DNA of 64,000 bases, taken from contig MCGO01000043.1 in NCBI GenBank assembly GCA_002104985.1, forward strand, positions 248,001 through 312,000, written 5' to 3'. This DNA is from Rhizoclosmatium globosum. Taxonomy: Eukaryota > Chytridiomycota > Chytridiomycetes > Chytridiales > Chytriomycetaceae. This document shows, one piece after another, positions 1-9,534 of this stretch. The notes under the pieces are model-generated. The model searched no databases. It was not told where the DNA came from and saw only the letters and a program-made list of their open reading frames with translations. Both the position numbers and the translations under genes were made by a program. The stretch's first letter is position 1; each line of letters starts with the position of its first letter.

Positions 1-334
1 TTGATCCTGCTTTTAGCTGCAGCCCTGAGGTGTATGGCAAGTATGCGTGAATACAAAAACCTCGGAAGACTCAGATCAAAAAAGGACGCAAAAATCCGAT
101 TTTGAACAAAACAGACAATATATTCTTTGTCTTTCACATTTGGTGCCTTGGAGGATTAGAAATCAAGTTCCCACGAAATATGTCGATTACAAATAAGATT
201 TACAGCTTTGGAACTGGGCACTAACTTGGCAGAAGAGCAGGTACAAAACAGAGATTTTCAAAACAGACAGGGAAAGCACAAAAGCGCGTCAGTTTCCACC
301 AGATTCCATCTCAAACAAATCCAAACAAACTAGA
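1..334. other. No gene seen; leader region of the first secreted protein
   Basis: I see no supportable coding sequence here. The A-rich stretch just before 335 looks like the 5' leader of the His-rich protein that follows. The upstream neighbour lies outside the window. Confidence 0.5.
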
Positions 335-901
335 ATGAAGCTCTTTACACTCCTTGCCATCTTTGTAGCCCTCATTGCCACAGCAAACGCCGCCGCAGTT
401 CCTCCACCAAGTCTCCGTGGACCTGTGGACCAACCTGGCCCGGATGCTCCCAAAAATGGCATACCAGGAGAAAATGGCCCCATCATAAACGGTCCCAACG
501 ACGGTCCCATAAACAACTCACCTGAAAAGGAGAGACCAGGCGCTGGAGATACATGGGACGAACATCATCGCCACCATCACCACCATCACAAGGATTCTTT
601 GGATAAAACTGCGGGGCCAATACCAAGACTCGGTGGACCTGCAGATCAACCTGGTCCCGACTTTCCCAAAAATGATATGCCTGCCAAGGGGCACGACGAT
701 GGAGGCCAACACCGTGGCCACAAGGATACGTTGGATGACAAAGATTCTGTGCAAAATGATGGAAATTGGCACCATGGAAATTGGCACCATGGAAACAGCC
801 CAAGTGACAAGTATGATCGTCCTCGCCGTACAGAAGACAAATGGAATCATGAACACGAGAAGAAGGAAGAATTCAAGCATCATCACGGAAGAACTCATTA
901 G
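335..901 (+). CDS. Small secreted His-rich protein with internal repeat
   Basis: A 188-residue single-exon frame starting with a clear signal peptide (MKLFTLLAIFVALIATANA, cleavage probably near residue 19-20). The mature part is hydrophilic and low-complexity. A Gly/Pro-rich block of the form LRGPVDQPGPDAPKN recurs about 75 residues later as RLGGPADQPGPDFPKND, showing an internal duplication. His clusters (HHRHHHHHHK, NWHHGNWHHGN, and a C-terminal HHHGRTH) could bind metal ions such as zinc, copper or nickel, but that is inference. No cysteines are visible in the mature part. An AATAAA-like signal (cctaataaattc) follows the stop near 947. I do not recognise a family; a secreted metal-binding or wall-associated role is only a guess. 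It opens a run of small secreted proteins. Confidence 0.7.
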   Translation: MKLFTLLAIFVALIATANAAAVPPPSLRGPVDQPGPDAPKNGIPGENGPIINGPNDGPINNSPEKERPGAGDTWDEHHRHHHHHHKDSLDKTAGPIPRLGGPADQPGPDFPKNDMPAKGHDDGGQHRGHKDTLDDKDSVQNDGNWHHGNWHHGNSPSDKYDRPRRTEDKWNHEHEKKEEFKHHHGRTH

Positions 902-1451
902 GCGCTTTAAATTTTCAATATTTGTACAGTTTGTCATTTAATCCTTTCCTAATAAATTCGTGTTAATTCTGTTTGAGAAATCCGAGTCCGACACACGAAA
1001 TGCGACAGGCAGCGACCCTGTCTTCTTGAGATAAAACTGTCGCGAAGACTGTGTCAGAAAGGAAGGAGAGTGACAAGGACGACTGTTCCTTCCATGTCGC
1101 CCACCAAATCACAACCTCACAACTCTGCATGAAATATTGTCAGAGGGAAAGGGTCAAAGACGTCAAAGATGTCAAAAACGCCAAGAATATTATTCTATTT
1201 GGTCGAGAAATGTTTAATAGGTAGTATCTTTTGTTATTTGTCTCTTACCATAACAAGTTTTCTCATGCTTTCCAATTAGCAAAAGAGAAAACAGTAGAAG
1301 AGAACCAGTTGCAAAAACAATGCCAAGACAATGTGCCAAGACCACAACATGCCGAAACAGCGTTTTGTTCTGTTGTCGCAATTTCCAAACAAAAAAATTA
1401 ATAAAAGCACGTCTTTCCGCAGCTCTCCGTCAAAAAACCCCATTCCCAAAA
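902..1451. other. Intergenic, 3' and 5' flanks of His-rich genes
   Basis: It contains the polyadenylation-like region of the preceding gene and an AT-rich run before the next. An in-frame ATG at 1320 would lengthen the next protein by 44 residues but would bury its signal peptide, so I treat it as leader. Confidence 0.45.
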
Positions 1452-1811
1452 ATGAAAGTCTCTGCCATCATTCTCTTCCTCTCAGCTGCAGTTGCAGTCT
1501 CCGCTGTCGCTCTCCCCAAGAAACCTGAGAATGAACACCACCACGCGCCTGAGCACACCGCCAACTGGCCAAAACACACTAAGCGTTCTGATTGGTCGCG
1601 TGACCACCACCCCAAGAAATCTGACTGGGACGCTCCTCACAAGCCAAAGAAGTCAGACAGTAAGGAAAAGAGAGACTACGACCGTCACGAAGATGGCCAT
1701 CACGAACATGACCGTCACCACGATGGCCATCGCGAAGATGACCATCACGACGATGGCCATCGCGGCGATGACCGTCATTCTCACCACAAGAACGGTTCTC
1801 CCAACAAGTGA
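1452..1811 (+). CDS. Small secreted His/Asp-rich repeat protein
   Basis: I start at 1452 because the frame then opens with a textbook signal peptide (MKVSAIILFLSAAVAVSA). The upstream in-frame ATG at 1320 would put 44 residues before it. The 119-residue product has a Lys/Trp-containing linker (KKSDW repeated three times with variations) and a C-terminal tandem of roughly 8-10 residues, DRHxDGHxE/DDDHHDDGHRGDD, made of alternating His and Asp. Such runs can chelate divalent metals; this is inference. It resembles the neighbour at 335 in architecture (signal peptide plus His-rich tail) but not in detailed sequence. No catalytic domain is visible. Confidence 0.65.
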   Translation: MKVSAIILFLSAAVAVSAVALPKKPENEHHHAPEHTANWPKHTKRSDWSRDHHPKKSDWDAPHKPKKSDSKEKRDYDRHEDGHHEHDRHHDGHREDDHHDDGHRGDDRHSHHKNGSPNK

Positions 1812-2240
1812 ACTGGGTGTTGTTGTTTTTTTGAATGTTATTCTTATTTCTTTATGTAGTGCTGTTTTAGGAATATAAACGATATCTCTTTATATAATTG
1901 GAAGAGTGTTTGACGCGTTTGACTCGGATTAGTAATTCAGTTGCTAGTGTAGGAGATGAGTGACGAAGTGTATAGATGGATTCCAGAATGTTCTATTTGA
2001 AATTGTCTTCTCTGTTTTCTGTATCAGTCTGTTACACGCTCATTGAATGGAAGTTATTAAGGAGCTTCGCTTGTAACGAATAAGGCCGATTTGTTTGACG
2101 TGGAAAAAGTGTTCACGCTGTCAATTACGTTGTACCCTGTTTTTGAATTGATGATGCGGGATAAAAACAAACATGTCAAAAACGCCAAAAAAAAAACAAA
2201 CATATTTGAAAACTACTACACCAGCGAAACCCAACCGAGC
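1812..2240. other. Intergenic, nothing recognised
   Basis: AT-rich sequence between two secreted-protein genes. The open frame that starts at 2091 is probably only an upstream extension of the next gene, whose signal peptide begins at 2241. Confidence 0.4.
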
Positions 2241-2768
2241 ATGCGTATCTTCAACTTCATTACTTTCACTGGCATTATCGCTGTAACCGTCGCCATCGTT
2301 GCAGATTCCGCCGATACCCTCAATGAAAGAAAGGTGGCACCTGCCAATAAACGCGACGACTACACATACAGGACCCAACGGTGCGGCCTAGACTGGTACG
2401 ACGCGAACAGCCAATGCGGTGCCTTCTGCACCGACAACAGCTATTGCCGCGATGGGAAGGCTTGCTACGCCGGGCTTGATGCTTCTCCCTGTGCCACCTG
2501 GGAGTCGGACCCAAACAACGGGTACCATGACCACACTGGTAATAGGGGAGGTCAGGGTCATGGAAATGATGGGTCGAAAAGATGCGGTGTTGATTGGCCA
2601 GACGCGTCAAGACGTTGTGGTTATTGTCGTGATAACAATGACTGCCTTGGTTCTCAGACTTGCTTTGGGGGTCTCGACGCTAGACAGTGCCGTTATGATG
2701 GTGATCAGCAAAATGGTGGTAAGGGGCTTGTTGGTGGTATCCTTTGCGCCGTTTTTGGATGTAATTAG
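2241..2768 (+). CDS. Secreted protein with two Cys-rich modules
   Basis: Start chosen at 2241, where a signal peptide begins (MRIFNFITFTGIIAVTVAIVA). A longer in-frame ATG at 2091 would bury it. The 175-residue product carries a possible dibasic site (NKRDD) and then two copies of a module of about 37 residues. Copy 1 begins RCGLDWYDANSQCG and copy 2 RCGVDWPDASRRCG; both continue with C-x5-C-x2-G-x2-C and end GLD-x3-C. A Gly/His/Asp-rich linker separates the copies. Six to eight cysteines per copy suggest a disulfide-knotted fold, possibly carbohydrate binding as in other small Cys modules of fungal walls, but I cannot assign a named family. The same module occurs once in the gene at 4042, so these are paralogues. 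Confidence 0.68.
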   Translation: MRIFNFITFTGIIAVTVAIVADSADTLNERKVAPANKRDDYTYRTQRCGLDWYDANSQCGAFCTDNSYCRDGKACYAGLDASPCATWESDPNNGYHDHTGNRGGQGHGNDGSKRCGVDWPDASRRCGYCRDNNDCLGSQTCFGGLDARQCRYDGDQQNGGKGLVGGILCAVFGCN

Positions 2769-2865
2769 TTATTCTTTATTAGTGAAATTTTATAATCAGT
2801 GCCATAATAATAAGTCGTGAGTCGTTTTGTACACATGTATTTTTTGGTGTTGAATTGTCACTCAA

Positions 2866-3150
2866 ATGAGAATCGCAACACTCCTCACTGTCGCTGCCAT
2901 CGGAGTTCTTGGCGCTCCGGTAACAACCAATATTCACCTTGGACACGCTGCTCAAAGTCGTGTCATTGGATCTATTAGTAGCACCGACATCGAAAACGCA
3001 ACTGCTTCGCGATGTGGCAAGAAGGGAAAGAAAGGGCATCACCATGCAAGAACACACTGTAACGCAAAGACTTGTACAACACGGGCAGATTGTGAGCCTG
3101 GACACAAGTGTTATAAGAATCTTCCCATCTGTCCTGCAGCCTCGCTTTGA
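2866..3150 (+). CDS. Small secreted Cys-rich protein
   Basis: A 94-residue frame with a signal peptide (MRIATLLTVAAIGVLG). The mature part has a basic His-containing stretch (KKGKKGHHHARTH) and one short Cys block of the form C-x4-C-x5-C-x5-C-x6-C (CNAKTCTTRADCEPGHKC...). That C-terminal block resembles the second half of the modules at 2241 and 4042 (C-x5-C-x2-G-x2-C), so it may be a shortened relative. No known family recognised. It lies only about 100 bases after the preceding gene on the same strand and about 120 bases before the end of the convergent MYND gene. Confidence 0.6.
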   Translation: MRIATLLTVAAIGVLGAPVTTNIHLGHAAQSRVIGSISSTDIENATASRCGKKGKKGHHHARTHCNAKTCTTRADCEPGHKCYKNLPICPAASL

Positions 3151-3269
3151 TCGAATATTTATATATTCCTAATAAAAATGAAGACTGCTTTACCAGAAAT
3201 CGACATTCTGTGGATTAAGAAATTGTATTTTATTTTCTACGATCGGAAGAACGATAGATGAACGCGTTA

Positions 3270-3845
3270 TTATGGTTCGATACAGGAAAGCTTATGTGTG
3301 GACCAGTGATCTTTCTGACACTTGACGCTACAGTACTTGGCAGCCTTGCACCTTGAACACTTCTTGAGTTTCCGATCCGTGTTCTCCTTCGTGTCCACAA
3401 ACTTTCGGCAGGCCCAACAAGCGTATGGCGGTCTGTAAGGACGACCGCCCTTTGCACCCATATAACACATGATCTCCGCGGGTTTCCCCGGAAATCGAGG
3501 AGACGGAGTGGAGTAAGGGCGACCAAAGTTAGAGTCCTGGCAGAAGCAGGTTCCCCGTGCGAGGTTGTGGTGGTAGATGACGCCGTCGACGAGTACAGAC
3601 TCGAGCGGTGTCGTTGGGCCGTAGACGATGCCGGGATTCATGATCCAGCGCGATGGATTCGCAAAGTCCGAGTGGCGGCCGACCTGGTGCATGCACGAGC
3701 CGCACGAGCAGCTGCCGATGCCCGAACAGAAGTGGCGGTACTCGGTGCAGCCATGCACGCCGCAGTCGTCGCACGCCGCGTAGCTGCACTGCGGACACGT
3801 CGTTACTCGCTCGCTCGCTCGCCGGAGTGGTGCGGTCGCAGCCAT
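3270..3845 (-). CDS. MYND-type zinc finger protein
   Basis: A single-exon frame of 191 residues. The last about 40 residues form a MYND finger, with Cys pairs CSRC and CSVKC and the closing H-x3-C (KDHWSTHKLSC). MYND fingers bind two zinc ions and mediate protein-protein contacts. The N-terminal third is a second Cys-rich region (CPQCSYAACDDCGVHGC ... CSCGSC), probably another zinc-binding fold that I cannot name. The middle (about residues 60-130) has no obvious domain. No SET domain is present, so this is not a SMYD methyltransferase. A nuclear or cytoplasmic adaptor role is likely. It is the only gene of its cluster on the minus strand and the only one without a signal peptide. Confidence 0.72.
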   Translation of the reverse strand: MAATAPLRRASERVTTCPQCSYAACDDCGVHGCTEYRHFCSGIGSCSCGSCMHQVGRHSDFANPSRWIMNPGIVYGPTTPLESVLVDGVIYHHNLARGTCFCQDSNFGRPYSTPSPRFPGKPAEIMCYMGAKGGRPYRPPYACWACRKFVDTKENTDRKLKKCSRCKAAKYCSVKCQKDHWSTHKLSCIEP

Positions 3846-4041
3846 TGCAAAAACCCATTTGGTGGTGTGTGGTGCTTAATTGGTCCAACTTCTCGGACAT
3901 CATCCATTTTAGAATAAATTAGTTCATTCAGGCAGAGAAGGCATTTCTGTTTGCCCAAGAGTTCGAGTTTGAGTTGACAGATTCAAACTCCGACAAATTA
4001 CAGTCAAAACCACTCCACCGTGACTTCAACGCAGCTGCATT

Positions 4042-4407
4042 ATGCAGATTCGCCTCTCGTTAACTCTCTTTGTCACTATGGCAATATTCTCGGTATATTC
4101 TGTTGAATGTGCTCCACTACAGAAACCAGAAGACACCAAGATGGGATCAACTCTCAACGAAAGAAGCGGTAGTAAATATGGCAACAATGGCTATTCTAGC
4201 GAATATTATTCATCGCGATGTGGATGGACGTACGAAGACGCCTGCAGTCGCTGTGGTATGCATTGCACGCCTCAAGGTTTTCCTTGTGCTGACGGATCCA
4301 AGTGTTGGACTGGCTTGGATCCCTCTCGATGTGCGTACAAAGCCAATGAGAATAATGGAGAAGGTTACAGTAACTGTGCTTGGCGTTTATTTGGTTTACA
4401 GTGTTAA
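4042..4407 (+). CDS. Small secreted protein with one Cys-rich module
   Basis: A 121-residue frame starting with a signal peptide (MQIRLSLTLFVTMAIFSVYSVECA). After a short linker it carries one copy of the module seen twice in the gene at 2241: RCGWTYEDACSRCG, then C-x9-C-x4-KC, closing GLDPSRC. Two extra cysteines lie at the very end. The spacing between first and last Cys is nearly the same as in the paralogue. Function unknown; the shared RCG-W-x-DA and GLD-x3-C signature argues for a real domain rather than chance. A TTC microsatellite (about 4424-4439) follows the stop. Confidence 0.66.
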   Translation: MQIRLSLTLFVTMAIFSVYSVECAPLQKPEDTKMGSTLNERSGSKYGNNGYSSEYYSSRCGWTYEDACSRCGMHCTPQGFPCADGSKCWTGLDPSRCAYKANENNGEGYSNCAWRLFGLQC

Positions 4408-4584
4408 ATTAAATCTCTGATGTATTCTTCTTCTTCTTCCTGTTGAATAAGTGCAGAAAGGGATTGCTTGGCCACAAACCCACAACAAAATCAATGCACA
4501 CAAAAGGGGCAATTGCGTGTGCAGTATCAGCAACCCGACCGAATGAGCGGCGATCGATAGAATACCTCCAACAAAAACTCAAGT

Positions 4585-7500
4585 TTGACGGTGAGGGCGG
4601 CGTACTCACAATCGGATTGGACTACACATCCGAGCCACTGGACTCGTGAGCATCGACTCGTTCGCAGTCGCTTCTTTCTGACGCTTCTTCTCGATAGCAT
4701 TTCACACATTCCGCCCGAGTGCCGAATTCTGCGAACGGTTGTGTCTGGGACAACGCCAACTGATGCGTACCTTCACTTCCATCCAACCTGCTGGCTGCGA
4801 TGTACCTTTGCATCCACGGATGATGTTGTTGACCTGCCAATATCGCAGTTTACTACTATCCGCCATCTGCTGGATGCCCTTGATGCTCTTGTCCTGTCAA
4901 CTTGGCCATTAACTCCTCTCTCGGACAACCCATTGAAAACCAACATGAACAAACCAATGATTGTGTCATTCGAATGTCCAGCAATAGATTCTGAACGTAT
5001 TGATGTCTCTGATTATCCGGGAAGTGCGTTAATGTTTGAGATGTTGGGACTTCCCGAAGAGTCTGTGTCAACCACAGCCAGTTCTGCACCAGAGGCAATA
5101 GACATAACATTGATCTTCAAAACATCGACTGATATTGAACCTGCCTCACTGAGTGAGCCGGCAAAAGACCCACCTCATCGCTCAAACAGTAACGTATCCT
5201 CCGTTTCAACCCTTATGGATACACCCGCAGTCTCAGAGGTGGTTTTGACTCCACCTCCTTTGTCTCCGCCAATAATTCCGCCTCGTCGTACTTATGCAAA
5301 AGTGTATTCGCCCCAACCCTTGACGCGAAATAATTCCCCAAGCCATGAACCAAAAGCCTCTCCTCCATCCAATTCAATATCAAAACAACTTCAACGGTAT
5401 CCACACGGAATCGCTGGTCTTAACAATCTGGGAAATACATGCTACATGAACTCAGCTCTGCAGTGCCTAATTCAAACACCTTCACTTGTCGCGTACTTTC
5501 TGACTCTTGCCCATAAATCTCCCGAAGACGCTGTTGACGCACTTTTTACGGAATTGTATCAGCATTCCCCGCCTCCTCCGAAACTGAATGCAGAAGAAGA
5601 ACGTGTCGTCCTGCAATTTCGTTCGGACTTGAATTCGAAAAACCCATTTGGATCTCAAGGATATCTGACTACTGCGTTTGCACGCCTGGTTAGACTCGTG
5701 TGGCTGGCGAAAGCGGAGGACCAAGATTCTCGATGGTTGGAGGGCATAAAGCGTTCAGGTAGCAGTTCCAGTACTTTAGCTTCAGATGCAGCGGGAAATT
5801 TTACAGCGAGCACATCAGAAACTGTTGTGGATCGCGTTAGTGACTGGAGGTCATTTGGACCCAAGGTTTTAAAAGGCGCTATGGCAAAATTCAATGACAC
5901 GTTCGTGGGGTATGAACAACAAGACTCTCAAGAATTCTTGCAAGTTCTTTTAGATGGACTACACGAAGATTTAAAGCCTGTTGCTCCTCCATCTGTCGAT
6001 AGTCTCAGCATATCTGATCAATCAACAACCGAACCTTCTCCAACTTTATCTTCTCCCATCGCGAAAATCGTCCAAGGAACCCTCAAATCCCATATCGAAT
6101 GCACAAAGTGCCAAACCGTCAGTTCGAAACGAGATCCGTATACCCTTCTATCACTTCCAATCAGCAATGGTCGTGACGGGCCTTGTAAGCCCCCACCAGT
6201 ATCCTCAACTATACTCGTTCGTAAATTATTTGACAAAGGCCACGTTATTTTGAATCTCAAAGTCGAATCAGATTGGAGTATCCTTGAAGTCAAGAAACAC
6301 GTTGCAGAACGGTGTGGATTCAGCGAAAAGACACAACAAAATCTGAAAGAGCTTGTCGTTGTTTACTGGGCGAGTCAAAATCGTATGAAAAGAGTATTTT
6401 CGGATTGGGAGTCTGGAATTGAAGCCTGTGGCGACCCGTGGGACGATCGGTGGCCGAATGATGGAGTTTTTGTGTGTGAGCTTGCGGGGAAAGAATCTGA
6501 TGTTCATGAAGGTAAAATGACGAGTATACCCGTCTTGTTTGGTTGCAAAAAACTCTTTGGAATTCCGACGTGGATTCAAGTTCCTGCCCGTATTCCTTTC
6601 GCTCCACGCCTTCCTCGACTTTTGGATCACTGTGATCAACGAGTAATGCATGATATTCTATGGGTATTGGAGCGACGCCGTATGGGATTTTTTCTATACA
6701 AACACATTGTGAACTACCTGGCAATGAGTGGCTTCGTGCGGTTTCCTCTGTTTCGAAAGAAAAGTGATACGGAATTGGATGGGCACAGGATTATAGAAAT
6801 GCTGGCAGAGAGTGACTGGCGCTCTAATTTGAAAATCTTAACGGACACCTGTCAATCAACTTGCGACGATGATTGTGAAATCATTCCAGGTCTATTCGCC
6901 GTTGAAATTCGAAAAGGAAAGTCTGTGGCTACTGCTAGCGAAAAGATTGAGTTTCTGGAGAGAGGATGTTTTGACAACGATGTGGAAGATTCCACAATTT
7001 ATCCTTGTCAGTATGAAGTCCCTGGAATTCCTGTATATCCGGACGACTATAAACTGAGAAAAGAATTGGGCGAAGCATACACATTACCTGCCAAGAAATT
7101 TACCTTTCCTTGGAAAAATCTGCAAGATGTGCGATTCCCAAAACGGAAATCTTTTATAGGAGATTGTTCATTTGATGGAGAATTGGTTGTTCTGCTTGAA
7201 TTTCATCCGACGATCAAGAGCTTATTGTTCAGAGAGGATAGTTTCAGGGTGAGTTACCTATTTTCGAAGTATTGTCTTCTAATGGTATTGCTTGACTAGC
7301 CTTATTATGATCCTTCTTTGGATGAGTCGCCCACTGATCTTCCAACAACCTCAAATGACTTTGCCGCACCACCGTCTTATACTCTTGACAACTGTATGCA
7401 AGAATTCCTCAAAGAAGAGCTCATGAGCGTAAACGACCTTTGGCATTGCACAACGTGTAAGACTCCTCAACAGATCAAGAAAAAGCTGTCAATCGAAGAA

Positions 7501-8479
7501 TCACCAGAGGTACAGTCTCGCTATTTCTGAACGATTCGCTTTTACTCACAGAACACTGTATAGATTCTCATATTCCATCTGAAGCGCTTTGCGAGTAGTG
7601 CATCTGGCCAAGGGTTTCAGAGCAGCTCGTCTCGAAAGATTGATGTTGTTGTTGACTTTCCCATCACTGGATTCAATATGGGTCACTTTATGAGTAGTCA
7701 AAATTCGACATGTGATGGTCAAGGTGATTTCGAACGTACTTACACAATATCCTAACATATATACAGAGAAGCAACAAGCAATTTACGATCTTTACGCTGT
7801 ATCAAATCATATTGGTGGTCTCGGCGGAGGTCATTATACTGCTGTTGTGAAATCAATTGAAGATGGCCTTTGGTATGAGATGGATGACAACCATGCCACT
7901 CGAATCGATGAAACAGAGATAGTGACTAGCGCTGCATATATCCTCTTCTACAGGCGAAGAAACTGCATTGATGGTGACGATGAGCATCGAGCATTCTGGG
8001 AAACTTGGTGTAAACTAGTCAAATACCATGAGCTGTCGAACGCCAAGCGAGCGGAAGAGTGGCTCCCTGCCACTAAGTCAATAATTGTCGAGCCAGATTC
8101 AGTCTCGACGTCTTCGTCCGCTCCATCTGTTCAAAGTTGTCTGCTGCTGAATGAAGCTTTAACTCCAGCAAAACGGGTTAAAATTGTTAGTGATGGGGAT
8201 GAAATTGTGTCTATTCGAAGTGGCTGCTCTACTTCAAGCGCTGTCAGTGGGACTTGTAGTCCGTTTGAATTTGTATCAGGCGACGGTGAGGTTACCGTTG
8301 CTTCCAGCATGGATTCGATATCTGGAATTTCTGTCACAGGAAACAGCGACACGGTGATGTCGGACGGAACAGACAAATTCGTGATGGTTGGTTCGGGTTT
8401 GGAGAACGTGGCTGTGATGTTAAGTCCACGAGGATCAGTTGGGAAACGTACAAGAGAGCCAACAGACTCTGCATCGTGA
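4585..8479 (+). CDS. Ubiquitin carboxyl-terminal hydrolase (USP family)
   Basis: Model: exons 4585-7248, 7300-7509, 7564-7723 and 7767-8479, giving 1,248 residues. It is a cysteine protease that removes ubiquitin. The Cys box is GLNNLGNTCYMNSALQCL at about residue 280. A Q-DSQEFL motif follows near residue 450. A Cys-x2-Cys pair (ECTKC near residue 510, with HCTTC in exon 2) forms the zinc finger of the fingers subdomain. Exon 3 encodes LIFHLKRF. Exon 4 holds the His box, GGHYTAVVK followed by WYEMDDNHA. A long insertion between residues 540 and 890 splits the catalytic domain, as in the USP4/15 and yeast Ubp12 group. The N-terminal 270 residues look partly disordered and Pro/Ser-rich. The start is uncertain because there is no upstream stop-proof signal. 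Introns are 51, 54 and 43 nt. Confidence 0.88.
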
Positions 8480-9075
8480 TTTTTTTTTGTATATTACTGC
8501 TTCCTTGCTTCCTATAATAAATCGCTTTTTACAAAATGTAATCCTTATTATGATGTGAACAACAAGTCTTCGTTTACTGTCAAGAGCCAACCTTATAAAA
8601 CAGCGTAGAAATATCACTCAATGCCTCAACCAACATGACAAGCGTTGGGGAGGGTCAAGTCTCCTTTTTAAGTGTGTTGCTTGAAAACAATGCTTGAAAA
8701 AGTATTTGAGATATAGAGAAATAAATGTACAAAACTTGAGATGATCTTATCGACAAGCTTTTTCAACATTGTTGTTATCTTAGAATAACTACTGAAGCAT
8801 TGTGCCGCTGTGGCTGTTTGGAGGATTACTTCTTTGTCCAAGCAGCGAATAGTGACATAACACAAGTTGCATGATTGACAACTGCATAAAAAATCGAGAT
8901 TCTAAAAAGTGGGTAATATTTAAGATGACAAAGCACAATTGTCGGAAGTAAGGTAACCTGATATCTTGTCCCCTGAAAATACTGAATTATGAACAGCATT
9001 CGTAAACGTATGCCTTTGAATGATTCTAGAATTGCGGTGGATGCTCTTTCATACTTCAATTCCTTTATCAATAAC

Positions 9076-9310
9076 GCACGTTTTTTTGTTTTCCAATGAT
9101 TCATCCGGTCGTCTATCCACGTTTGACAAAAGCACGTTTTCGGCACGTGTTTGTGTCGCATTTGATGACCCCAAGTCCGCGGAGTCCGCCAAACGGTCGT
9201 TTATTGACTGTAATCTCACGTTTCCTTCTGTCCGCATCCCACGTTTTTGAGCCACCCAACTAAGCATCGACACGTTTTTAGCCTTGGTAACCACGTTGTG
9301 AACACGTTTT
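9076..9310 (+). repeat. Cluster of CACGTTT motifs
   Basis: CACGTTT occurs at about 9077, 9119, 9133, 9217, 9240, 9271 and 9303, with near matches CACGTGTTT (9143) and CACGTTGTG (9292). All are on the same strand within 235 bases. One exact 7-mer is expected about once per 16 kb on one strand. The core CACGTT resembles a half-E-box / ABRE-like site. Confidence 0.6.
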
Positions 9311-9324
9311 CATTTGCAGCCCCC

Positions 9325-9390
9325 AGGAGTCGATCCCTGTTTGGCGGCGATGGCCTGTCGTGGAAGGGTGGCATCAAGGAGTCGATCCCT
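9325..9390 (+). repeat. 14-base direct repeat pair
   Basis: AGGAGTCGATCCCT is present at 9325-9338 and again at 9377-9390, 52 bases apart, just downstream of the CACGTTT cluster and about 150 bases before the start codon of the transcription factor. Confidence 0.7.
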
Positions 9391-9534
9391 TTTCAGATGA
9401 GCCATCTCCATATCTCCATGATTTTGCACAATGGTTAGGGTTTCTTTTGGCACGTTAAGAAGCATTGCTTGGCGGCGGACTCTCAAAAAAGCATCCTTCC
9501 AGAAACCCTTCACACTCACTCAAAGCAATCCAAT

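Larger units (their letters stand above)
8480..9534. other. Long intergenic region with CACGTTT cluster
   Basis: No gene supported. From about 9076 to 9310 the motif CACGTTT or a close variant recurs about nine times on the plus strand, and a 14-base direct repeat (AGGAGTCGATCCCT) lies at 9325 and 9377. This probably is the regulatory region of the Zn2Cys6 factor downstream. See the findings. Confidence 0.5.
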
